64,000 bases of DNA from Streptomyces viridochromogenes DSM 40736. GTDB taxonomy: Bacteria > Actinomycetota > Actinomycetes > Streptomycetales > Streptomycetaceae. Location: the NCBI RefSeq assembly GCF_000158955.1, contig NZ_GG657757.1:3976715-4040714 (forward strand), written 5' to 3'. The position numbers and the translations under genes are program-made. A model generated the notes under the pieces. It was not told the DNA's origin. It was given only the letters and a program-made list of their open reading frames with translations, and made no database searches. Position 1 is the first letter of the stretch, and every line of letters starts with the position of its first letter. Shown piece by piece: positions 1 to 7,247 of the stretch.

Positions 1-158
1 ATCAGCTCCTCGGCCAGCGGCGGCCCGAGCCGCGTGACCGCCAGGTCGGCGTCGATGTAGGTCCCCGTCCGCTCGGACAGTGCCTGGTAGCAGGCGCGGA
101 TGCCGGGGCGGGAGTCGATGAGGGTCATGTCGAGGTCGAAGCCGACGGTAATAGCCAC
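1..158 (-). CDS. HAD-family phosphatase, N-terminal part (runs off the window edge)
   Basis: Read on the minus strand from a GTG at 158, the protein begins VAITVGFDLDMTLIDSR. This is the first haloacid-dehalogenase motif, DxDxT, whose first Asp is the phosphorylated nucleophile. About 52 residues lie in the window and the rest is missing. An upstream ATG at 166 is in another frame, so the GTG is the only sensible start. The substrate cannot be predicted from the cap-less fragment; phosphoglycolate-phosphatase-like enzymes are the closest type by eye. Confidence 0.75.
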   Translation of the reverse strand, partial: MAITVGFDLDMTLIDSRPGIRACYQALSERTGTYIDADLAVTRLGPPLAEEL

Positions 159-209
159 TCCGCCATTCTGCCCGCCCCGAGCTACGGGCAGTCGTGCCGC
201 CGGGGCGAT

Positions 210-248
210 GGGGGTCCCCCTGCTCGAGCGAAACCGAGAGCTCGGGGG
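210..248. repeat. GC-rich intergenic hairpin
   Basis: A short palindrome (GGGGGTCCCCC, 210-220) is followed by a larger interrupted hairpin pairing CCCCC at 216-220 with GGGGG at 244-248 and CTCG with CGAG inside. It lies just downstream of the stop of the 315-1364 minus-strand gene, so it could act as its terminator. Similar CCCCC-CTCGAG-GGGGG elements are common between Streptomyces genes. No T-tract is visible. Confidence 0.4.
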
Positions 249-314
249 AGGGTGGGAGGCACCCCGCACCGCCGGGCTGCGCAACACCCCAGCACCCACG
301 CCCCGGGGCGGCCG

Positions 315-1364
315 TCACCGCTGCCGCTGAGACCTCCACACCAGGAACAACGCCGAGGCCACCGCCGCCCCCCGCACCACCCATGGCCACGTCTCCGCCA
401 CCGCCGCATTCACATGCCCTTCGGCGACAGGCGCACCCCAGCGGTCGTTCATCCTCCCCCAGAGCCAGACCAGCCCCCCGACCACGGCGAGGCTCGGCAG
501 AATCACCACCGCCCACTTCGTCTCCGCCTGGGTCAGACGACGGGAGGCGTACGCGATGAGCCAGCCGAGAAGCAGGACGAACCAGTTGCCGACAACGGCA
601 CCCGCGACGAGGAGGCCCGCGGCGATCAGCAGGAGCGGGTTGCTCCACCCGCCGGCCGGGAGACGCGGAAGCCGCCGCCGGCCCCCGGCTTTCTCCGCCA
701 CCTCGGCCGCCTCGACCGCCTCGACCACAGGGACGGTGTCCTTCTCAGCGCCCTTCCCCGCCTCCTTCTCCACCTTTCGCTGCTGCGGCGGCTTCAGCAG
801 GTCCGGCAGCTCCACACCGCCCACGAAGCCCGGCACCTCGTCGCCCACGCCGAACGGGCTGCTGTCCACCCGCCACCAGTCCGGCTGGACCACGCCGTCC
901 CCGAGTTCGTGCCCGGCGGCCAGGTGCGGCGGGGCCGCGCCCTCGGAGGCGGCCGGACGCGGTTCCTCGGCGGACCGCTCCGGGCGGGGACGCGGCACGA
1001 CGCGCCGGAGCACCCCCCTCGGACGCTCACCGCGCTCGTCCTCCGCAGCGCGCGGCTCCCGGTCGCGCTGCACGGGGACGGCGGCGGGCGCGCTCTCCGG
1101 CGCACCGCCGGAAGAAGTGCCATAAGCAGTGCCGGTACGGTCGGCGGCCGCCGTCACGACATCGTCGGGGCTGCCGATGCGGGACAGGATGCGGCGGACG
1201 GCGGCGGGCGAGTCGACGGTGGCTTTCGCGCGGCGCTTGTCGATCTCGTCGCGCAGGTCCGCGACCAGGCGCATGCGGGTGGCCGACGACAACTGCCGCT
1301 GCTGGGCCACGTCGCCGACACGGCTCAGATACTCGTAAACGACCTGGTCGCTCTCAATCCCCAC
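315..1364 (-). CDS. Membrane protein with N-terminal HAAS-like helical domain and four C-terminal TM helices
   Basis: A 349-residue protein. The GTG at 1364 was chosen because a strong GGAGGGG ribosome site precedes it by five bases. Residues 1-75 (YEYLSRVGD...RILSRIGSPDDVV) resemble the HAAS three-helix signalling domain, often found on membrane proteins paired with PadR regulators. The middle is an acidic, charged, low-complexity stretch that is probably cytoplasmic. The C-terminal third contains four hydrophobic segments. No PadR gene is adjacent, so the role is unknown; the domain call is by eye. Confidence 0.7.
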   Translation of the reverse strand: MGIESDQVVYEYLSRVGDVAQQRQLSSATRMRLVADLRDEIDKRRAKATVDSPAAVRRILSRIGSPDDVVTAAADRTGTAYGTSSGGAPESAPAAVPVQRDREPRAAEDERGERPRGVLRRVVPRPRPERSAEEPRPAASEGAAPPHLAAGHELGDGVVQPDWWRVDSSPFGVGDEVPGFVGGVELPDLLKPPQQRKVEKEAGKGAEKDTVPVVEAVEAAEVAEKAGGRRRLPRLPAGGWSNPLLLIAAGLLVAGAVVGNWFVLLLGWLIAYASRRLTQAETKWAVVILPSLAVVGGLVWLWGRMNDRWGAPVAEGHVNAAVAETWPWVVRGAAVASALFLVWRSQRQR

Positions 1365-1539
1365 GAAGTCCCCTCCGGGGCGTGTGCGTTGGCTGACGCC
1401 GTCGGACGACGGTACCGCGAGTGCGCGCGGGTGGCACAAAAGCCCCGACACCGTCCCGGCTACCGCCCCGGCATCGCCCCGGCGCCCGGCAGCGGTCGGT
1501 CGGCTCACCCGCCGGAGGCGACCCGCTAACGTGGACCGG

Positions 1540-4074
1540 ATGAGCACCGAGGACAGGCCCCCGGCCCCCCGTTCCCTCGCGGAAGCGCTCCGCGGGCGGG
1601 ACGACGTGTCGCTGGGCGGGCTCCTGCGCAGCCGACCGGATCTCATCACGCCCGTGCCGACCGACCTCACACAGCTCGCGACCCGGGCAGGCACCCGGGC
1701 CTCGGTCGTGCGGGCCCTGGAGCGGCTGGACCGGTTCGCGCTCCAGACGGCGGAGGCGCTGGCCGTGGCGGCCGACCCGGCGACCTACGACGAGCTGCTC
1801 GGGCTCATGGCCGGGGACGAGGCCGACCCGGCCGTCGTCGCAGCCCTGCCGCACGCCCTGGACACCCTGCGCGAGCAGGCCCTGGTCTGGGGCGGCGACG
1901 ACCGGCTGCGGCTGGTCCGTACCGCCCGTGAGCTGCTGGCTCCCGCTCCGCAGCACCCCTCGCCGACGGGTCTGGGTCCGACGGTCCAGGAGGCCACCGC
2001 CGGGATGTCGCCGGGGCGGATCCAGGAGATCGTCGTGGCCGCCGGGCTGCCCTCGACCCACGACTCGGTCTCCGCGGTGACCGCCCTCTCCGGCCTGTTC
2101 ACCCACCGGAAGCGGATGGCCGCGCTGCTCGCCGGGGCTCCGGCCGACTCCCTGGAGGTGCTGGAGCGTCTGGTGTGGGGGCCGCCGTACGGGCAGGTCA
2201 CTCCCGACCCGGCGCCCCGGCTGCGCTGGCTGCTGGACCGGGGCCTGCTGCTGCCGACGGCGCCCGGGACGGTCGTCCTGCCGCGTGAGGTGGCCCTGCA
2301 TCTGCGGCGGGGGCTCGCGCACCGGACGCCGGAGCCGGTGCCGCCGGTGGTCGAGGCCGCAGCCGTTCATCGTCCACAGGTTGTGGACAGCACCGCGGCC
2401 GGGCAGGCGTACACCGCGCTCGCGACCGTCGAGGAGCTGCTGAAGGACTGGGACGAGGGCGGCCCGGCGGTGCTGCGGGCCGGTGGGCTGAGCGTGCGGG
2501 ACCTGAAGCGGACCTCCGTCGCCCTGGACGCGTCGGAGCCGGTCGCCGCGTTCTGGGTGGAACTGGCGTACGCGGCGGGCCTGATCGCCTCGGACGGTGA
2601 GGCCGACGAGCGGTACGCGGCGACCCCGGAGTACGACGAGTGGCGGGAGCTGCCCGCCGCCGAACGGTGGTCGCGGCTGGCCACGGCGTGGCTCGCGGCG
2701 ACCCGGACGGCGGGTCTGGTGGGCGGGCGGGACGCGAAGGACCGTACGTTGTCGGCGCTCGGGCCGGGCCTGGACCGTTCGGCGGCGCCCGAGGTACGGC
2801 ACCGGGTGCTGGGGCTGCTGGCCGGGCTGCCCGAGGGCGCCGCGCCGGACGCCGGGTCGGTCCTGGCCCGGCTGCGCTGGGAGCGGCCCCTGCGCGGCGA
2901 CCGGCGCGAGGACGACCTGCGCGGCCGTCTCGCCGAGTGGGCGCTGTCCGAGGCGGAGCTGCTGGGTGTCACCGGCCGGGGCGCGCTGTCGGCGCACGGC
3001 CGGGCCCTGCTGGGCGCCCCGGCGGCGCCGTCCGGCCCGGGCGAGGCACCTTCCGGTCCCGGCGACAAGCTCCCCGTCCACCACCGGCCGGCCCCGCCGC
3101 GCGCCCGGCTCTCCCCGGCCGAACAGGCCGTCGCCTCCGCCGCCGCGGTCCGGCTCCTCACGCCCCTGCTGCCCGAACCGCTGGATCACGTGCTGCTCCA
3201 GGCCGACCTGACGGCGGTCGCGCCCGGCCCGCTGGAGAAGCACCTCGCCGACATGCTCGGGGTGCTCGCGGACGTCGAGTCCAAGGGCGGGGCGACCGTC
3301 TACCGGTTCACGCCCGGCTCGGTGCGGCGCGCCCTCGACGCCGGGCAGGCCGCCTCCGACCTGCACGCCTTCCTCACCGCGCACTCCCGTACACCGGTGC
3401 CGCAGCCGCTCGCCTACCTGATCGACGACGTGGCCCGCAGGCACGGGCAGCTGCGGGTGGGCGCGGCCTCGGCGTACGTGCGCTGCGACGACGACGCCGT
3501 GCTCAGCGAGATCCTCGCCGACAAGCGGGCCGCGGCGCTGGGGCTGCGCCGGCTCGCCCCGACCGTGCTGGCCGCGCAGGCCGACCCCGCGGGGCTGCTG
3601 GAGGGGCTGCGCGCGATGGGGTTCGCGCCGGCCGCCGAGTCCGCCGAGGGCGATGTGCTGATCACCCGTGCCCTCGCCCACCGCACCCCGCCCCGCAGCG
3701 CGCCCGAGCCGGTCCCGGACGGCCCGCCGGTCCCCGACGACACCCTCCTCGCGGCGGCGCTGCGCGCGATCCGGGCGGGTGACCTGGCCTCCACCACCCC
3801 GCGCAAGCCCGGCACGGCGCCCACGGCGGGCGGTGAGCTGCCCCGCACCGGTTCCGCCGAGACCCTCGCCACCATGCAGGCCGCCGTCCTGACCGGCGAG
3901 GCCGTGTGGATCGGCTACGTCAACGCCGAGGGCACCGCCAGCCAGCGGGTCATCGCCCCGATCCGCGTCGAGGGCGGCTTCGTCACGGCGTACGACCACA
4001 CGGCGGACGAGGTCCGTACGTATCCGCTGCACCGGGTCACGGGGGTCGCGGAGCTCGCCGACGACGCGGGCTGA
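1540..4074 (+). CDS. Helicase C-terminal-domain protein, XPB companion, with WYL-like tail
   Basis: An 844-residue protein beginning MSTEDRPPAPRSLAEAL at the ATG 1540. It belongs to the actinobacterial helicase-conserved-C-terminal-domain family (Helicase_C_3 type) encoded beside XPB helicases, as in mycobacteria. It lacks Walker A and DEAD-type motifs and so is not itself a helicase motor. The final ~55 residues (VWIGYVNAEGTASQRVIAPIRVEGG...RTYPLHRVTGVAEL) read as a WYL-like ligand-sensing fold. It precedes the XPB gene in the same direction, separated by two small ORFs and an IS relic. A role in DNA repair or unwinding with XPB is inferred from context. Confidence 0.85.
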   Translation: MSTEDRPPAPRSLAEALRGRDDVSLGGLLRSRPDLITPVPTDLTQLATRAGTRASVVRALERLDRFALQTAEALAVAADPATYDELLGLMAGDEADPAVVAALPHALDTLREQALVWGGDDRLRLVRTARELLAPAPQHPSPTGLGPTVQEATAGMSPGRIQEIVVAAGLPSTHDSVSAVTALSGLFTHRKRMAALLAGAPADSLEVLERLVWGPPYGQVTPDPAPRLRWLLDRGLLLPTAPGTVVLPREVALHLRRGLAHRTPEPVPPVVEAAAVHRPQVVDSTAAGQAYTALATVEELLKDWDEGGPAVLRAGGLSVRDLKRTSVALDASEPVAAFWVELAYAAGLIASDGEADERYAATPEYDEWRELPAAERWSRLATAWLAATRTAGLVGGRDAKDRTLSALGPGLDRSAAPEVRHRVLGLLAGLPEGAAPDAGSVLARLRWERPLRGDRREDDLRGRLAEWALSEAELLGVTGRGALSAHGRALLGAPAAPSGPGEAPSGPGDKLPVHHRPAPPRARLSPAEQAVASAAAVRLLTPLLPEPLDHVLLQADLTAVAPGPLEKHLADMLGVLADVESKGGATVYRFTPGSVRRALDAGQAASDLHAFLTAHSRTPVPQPLAYLIDDVARRHGQLRVGAASAYVRCDDDAVLSEILADKRAAALGLRRLAPTVLAAQADPAGLLEGLRAMGFAPAAESAEGDVLITRALAHRTPPRSAPEPVPDGPPVPDDTLLAAALRAIRAGDLASTTPRKPGTAPTAGGELPRTGSAETLATMQAAVLTGEAVWIGYVNAEGTASQRVIAPIRVEGGFVTAYDHTADEVRTYPLHRVTGVAELADDAG

Positions 4075-4249
4075 CGGCCGCTCCACCGGCCGGGCGTGTC
4101 TCACCCGTTCGGGTGCACGCCGATGTTCATGCACGCCACGCCGGGGAGTTCCCACCCTTGGGCGAGCTTGCCGGGCGGGTCGCATCGCGCCGGGTGCTCG
4201 GGGGCAGCCACCGGGTGTCCTGTGAGTGCTGCCGAAAGGAAGTCCCCGC

Positions 4250-4381
4250 ATGCGTGCTGCCCGTCGAGTCGCCGCCGTCCTGGCCACCGCCGCCCTGATG
4301 ATGTTCGGCGGACTCGCCACTCCGGCCGCGGCGGTCGGCATCGATGTCGCCGGCCTCGTCATCGAGACGCCGCAGATCTGA
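4250..4381 (+). CDS. Small secreted peptide, 43 residues
   Basis: The ORF begins MRAARRVAAVLATAALMMF and ends ETPQI before a TGA at 4379-4381. An AAAGGA ribosome site lies eight to nine bases upstream. The N-terminus is a textbook signal peptide: Arg-rich start, hydrophobic core, ATPAAA cleavage region. The mature peptide would be only about 15 residues. The following ORF has the same plan (signal peptide plus short tail), which supports both being real. No family recognised. Confidence 0.6.
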   Translation: MRAARRVAAVLATAALMMFGGLATPAAAVGIDVAGLVIETPQI

Positions 4382-4508
4382 TCCGCCCGCGCGCACCCGC
4401 CGGGGCCGGTCCCCGCCTTCCGGGCCGGCCCGCGGTGCGGCGTCCCCCGCCGCTCCGTAGGTGCATCCGTACGTGAAAGGGTCTTACGTGAAAGGGCCTG
4501 TCGTCCCC

Positions 4509-4700
4509 ATGCGTGAAAAGCTCCCCGTCGTCGCTCTGCTCGCCGTCGCCCTCGTGGCCGTGCTCGCGCCCTCCGCCGCCGCGGCCCCGCCCGCGCTCCC
4601 GTTGCCCCTGCCGGGCGCGGGCCCCGAGTCCCTGGTCACGGAGGGGGTCTCCGTCGAGGGCCCGCTGATCAACAACGTCACTCTGCCCATGCCGAAGTAG
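4509..4700 (+). CDS. Small secreted peptide, about 63 residues
   Basis: From ATG 4509 the product is MREKLPVVALLAVALVAVLA followed by a SAAAA cleavage region and a Pro-rich mature tail ending NNVTLPMPK. An in-frame GTG at 4488 would add seven residues and has a better-spaced AAAGGG site; the upstream stretch holds the direct repeat ACGTGAAAGGG twice, which makes the start ambiguous. The 3' end overlaps the opposite-strand istB relic by about 20 bases, so the native C-terminus may have been altered by that insertion. Function unknown. Confidence 0.55.
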   Translation: MREKLPVVALLAVALVAVLAPSAAAAPPALPLPLPGAGPESLVTEGVSVEGPLINNVTLPMPK

Positions 4701-4955
4701 TACGGCGTGTCCGGTAGCTGTCGCCGTCGAGCCGGACGAGCTCGGCGTGGTGGGCGAGGCGGTCCGTGAGCGCCGGGGCGGAGGCACCGAAGACCTCGTC
4801 CCAGCGGCCGAGCGGCCGGTCGCTGGTGACGATCAGTGAGGCCCGCTCGTAGCGGTGCGCGACCAGCTGGAAGAACAGGCCCGCGGTCGCCGCGTCGAAG
4901 GGCGTGTAGCCGACCTCGTCGACGATCAGCAGGGGGTGCGCGTCGAGAGCGGCCG
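4678..4955 (-). pseudogene. istB: IS21-family istB (transposition helper ATPase) relic
   Basis: Reading backwards from about 4955, one continuous frame gives LLIVDEVGYTPFDAATAGLF, then an RYERASLIVTSDRPLGRW segment, ending SYRTRR and a TGA at 4678. This is the Walker B and C-terminal half of IstB, the AAA+ helper of IS21 transposases. The N-terminal half with Walker A, the istA partner and the terminal repeats are all absent, so this is a dead remnant. It sits between a secreted-peptide gene and the XPB helicase gene. Confidence 0.8.
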
Positions 4956-5099
4956 GTTCCTCGTCGAGCCTGCCGACTGGAGCCGGGTCCCTCGGCCGTG
5001 CACATCACACCATCCGAGGCGGACGATCAGGCACACTGGACGTTTGGCCGAGTCGTTCGAACCGTCCGAGCCGTCCGGCCACGGGAAAGGGTGCCGCGC

Positions 5100-6743
5100 G
5101 TGAATGGTCCGCTGATCGTCCAGTCCGACAAGACCCTGCTGCTGGAAGTCGACCACGAGCAGGCCGACGACTGCCGCCGGGCCATCGCCCCGTTCGCGGA
5201 ACTGGAGCGGGCGCCGGAGCACATCCACACCTACCGGGTGACCCCGCTGGGCCTGTGGAACGCCCGTGCGGCGGGCCATGACGCCGAGCAGGTCGTGGAC
5301 GCGCTGGTGCAGTTCAGCCGCTACCCGGTGCCGCACGCGCTGCTCGTCGACATCGCCGAGACGATGGACCGCTACGGGCGGCTCACCCTGTCCAAGCACC
5401 CGGCGCACGGCCTGGTCCTGACCACCACGGACCGTCCGGTGCTGGAGGAGGTCCTGCGCTCGAAGCGGATCGCCCCGCTGGTCGGCACCCGGATCGACCC
5501 GGACACGGTCGCCGTGCACCCCTCCGAGCGCGGGCAGATCAAGCAGACCCTGCTGAAGCTGGGCTGGCCGGCCGAGGACCTCGCCGGGTACGTCGACGGC
5601 GAGGCGCACGCGATCGAGCTGGCCGAGGACGGCTGGGCGCTCAGGCCGTACCAGAAGCAGGCCGTGGAGAACTTCTGGCACGGCGGGTCGGGCGTGGTCG
5701 TCCTGCCGTGTGGTGCGGGCAAGACGCTGGTCGGCGCCGGAGCGATGGCGCAGGCCAAGTCCACGACGCTGATCCTCGTCACCAACACCGTCTCCGCCCG
5801 GCAGTGGAAGCACGAGCTGGTGAGGCGGACGTCGCTCACCGAGGACGAGATCGGCGAGTACAGCGGGACGCGGAAGGAGATCCGGCCCGTCACGATCGCC
5901 ACGTACCAGGTGCTGACGACGAAGCGGAAGGGCGTCTACCCGCACCTGGAGCTGTTCGACTCGCGGGACTGGGGGCTGATCGTCTACGACGAGGTGCACC
6001 TGCTGCCGGCGCCGGTCTTCAAGTTCACCGCCGACCTCCAGGCCCGTCGGCGCCTCGGCCTCACGGCCACCCTGGTCCGCGAGGACGGCCGCGAGTCGGA
6101 CGTGTTCTCCCTGATCGGCCCCAAGCGGTTCGACGCGCCCTGGAAGGAGATCGAGGCACAGGGCTACATCGCGCCCGCCGACTGTGTGGAGGTCCGGGTC
6201 AGCCTGACGGACGCCGAGCGGCTCGCCTACGCCACGGCCGAGACGGAGGAGAAGTACCGCTTCTGTGCGACGACCGACACCAAGCGGAAGGTCACCGAGG
6301 CGATCGTGCGCCGCTTCGCCGGGCAGCAGATCCTCGTCATCGGCCAGTACATCGACCAGCTCGACGAGCTGGGTGAGCACCTGGGCGCGCCCGTGATCAA
6401 GGGCGAGACGTCGAACGCGCAGCGGGAGAAGCTGTTCGACGCCTTCCGGGAGGGCGAGATCAGCGTGCTCGTGGTGTCCAAGGTCGCGAACTTCTCGATC
6501 GACCTGCCGGAGGCGACGGTCGCGATCCAGGTGTCCGGGACGTTCGGCTCCCGCCAGGAGGAGGCCCAGCGTCTGGGCCGCGTGCTCCGCCCGAAGTCGG
6601 ACGGCCACCAGGCCCACTTCTACTCCGTGGTCGCCCGGGACACCATCGACCAGGACTTCGCCGCGCACCGGCAGCGCTTCCTGGCGGAGCAGGGGTACGC
6701 GTACCGGATCGTGGACGCGGACGAACTGCTGGCCGAGAGCTGA
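5100..6743 (+). CDS. XPB/Ssl2-type superfamily 2 DNA repair helicase
   Basis: A 547-residue ATP-dependent 3'-5' DNA helicase of the bacterial XPB type. GTG 5100 follows GAAAGG by about nine bases and matches the expected family N-terminus (NGPLIVQSDKTLLLEVDH). Residues 1-190 form the XPB N-terminal damage-recognition-like region. Walker A (LPCGAGKT) is near residue 205, DEVH near 297, motif III (GLTATLV) shortly after, and motif VI (QRLGRVLRP) near residue 495. It follows the companion protein gene at 1540-4074, the usual actinobacterial pairing. Likely role: opening DNA during excision repair. Confidence 0.93.
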   Translation: MNGPLIVQSDKTLLLEVDHEQADDCRRAIAPFAELERAPEHIHTYRVTPLGLWNARAAGHDAEQVVDALVQFSRYPVPHALLVDIAETMDRYGRLTLSKHPAHGLVLTTTDRPVLEEVLRSKRIAPLVGTRIDPDTVAVHPSERGQIKQTLLKLGWPAEDLAGYVDGEAHAIELAEDGWALRPYQKQAVENFWHGGSGVVVLPCGAGKTLVGAGAMAQAKSTTLILVTNTVSARQWKHELVRRTSLTEDEIGEYSGTRKEIRPVTIATYQVLTTKRKGVYPHLELFDSRDWGLIVYDEVHLLPAPVFKFTADLQARRRLGLTATLVREDGRESDVFSLIGPKRFDAPWKEIEAQGYIAPADCVEVRVSLTDAERLAYATAETEEKYRFCATTDTKRKVTEAIVRRFAGQQILVIGQYIDQLDELGEHLGAPVIKGETSNAQREKLFDAFREGEISVLVVSKVANFSIDLPEATVAIQVSGTFGSRQEEAQRLGRVLRPKSDGHQAHFYSVVARDTIDQDFAAHRQRFLAEQGYAYRIVDADELLAES

Positions 6744-6762
6744 GGACGGCGGGTCCGCCGGC

Positions 6763-6951
6763 TCACTTGCGGCGGACCACGCCCACTTCCTCTCCGTACT
6801 GGCCGAGGATGATCACGTCGAAGGCGGCGCCCGCGAAGACCTTGACGGCGCGCAGGGCGTCGCCGAGGCGGTGGTGGTGGCTGCCCGTCACTGCGGTGGC
6901 GCCGGGCGGGCGGCCCGGGCCCGGGGCGGGGGAGACGGTTGCTGCGCTCAT
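6763..6951 (-). CDS. Small conserved-type hypothetical protein, 62 residues
   Basis: A compact ORF from ATG 6951, preceded by GGAG three bases upstream, to TGA 6763. The Pro/Gly-rich N-terminus is followed by HHHRLGDALRAVKVFAGAAF and a segment ending GEEVGVVRRK. The C-terminal half looks folded (helix then strand) and its codon use is typical of the host, which makes it more than a chance ORF. It is convergent with the XPB gene. No function recognised. Confidence 0.6.
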   Translation of the reverse strand: MSAATVSPAPGPGRPPGATAVTGSHHHRLGDALRAVKVFAGAAFDVIILGQYGEEVGVVRRK

Positions 6952-7071
6952 GTCTCCATGGTGCGTTTCCTCCCGTAAAACCCGCGTCGGTCTCTGGACC
7001 GAACCTGCCCCCTCCTCCCGTACGCCTGCGGGCCGACCCCTGCCCCTCCCGGAGGAGGCCCTCGCCCCCTA

Positions 7072-7097
7072 GGGGATGAGGAACGGGGATGAGGAAC
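7072..7097 (+). repeat. Two tandem copies of a 13-bp unit upstream of the HelD-type gene
   Basis: GGGGATGAGGAAC occurs twice head-to-tail (7072-7084 and 7085-7097), 20-45 bases upstream of the candidate -35 of the HelD-type gene. It may be an activator or repressor site, or simply slippage. Confidence 0.5.
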
Positions 7098-7115
7098 AGG
7101 GGGCGGGAAAAACCG

Positions 7116-7146
7116 TTGGCGGCCGCCTCCCCCGCCCGTCTAGGAT
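7116..7146 (+). promoter_or_regulatory. Candidate HrdB-type promoter of the HelD-type gene
   Basis: TTGGCG at 7116-7121 and TAGGAT at 7141-7146 are separated by 19 bases and lie about 100 bases before the GTG at 7248. The -10 is a good match to the vegetative consensus; the -35 and long spacer are weaker. Confidence 0.4.
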
Positions 7147-7247
7147 CTCCGCTCTTGCCCGCCTCCCCGAGGGAGTGCCGCCGACCGGACGGAAACCGGC
7201 CGGCATCTCACCGCCATCTCTTCAGCAGGTCCTCCGGAGGCACCCCC

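Noticed and set aside
6952..7247. Rifamycin-associated element upstream of the HelD-type gene
   Set aside because: The expected GGGGCTTGC...GCAAGCCCC palindrome is absent.
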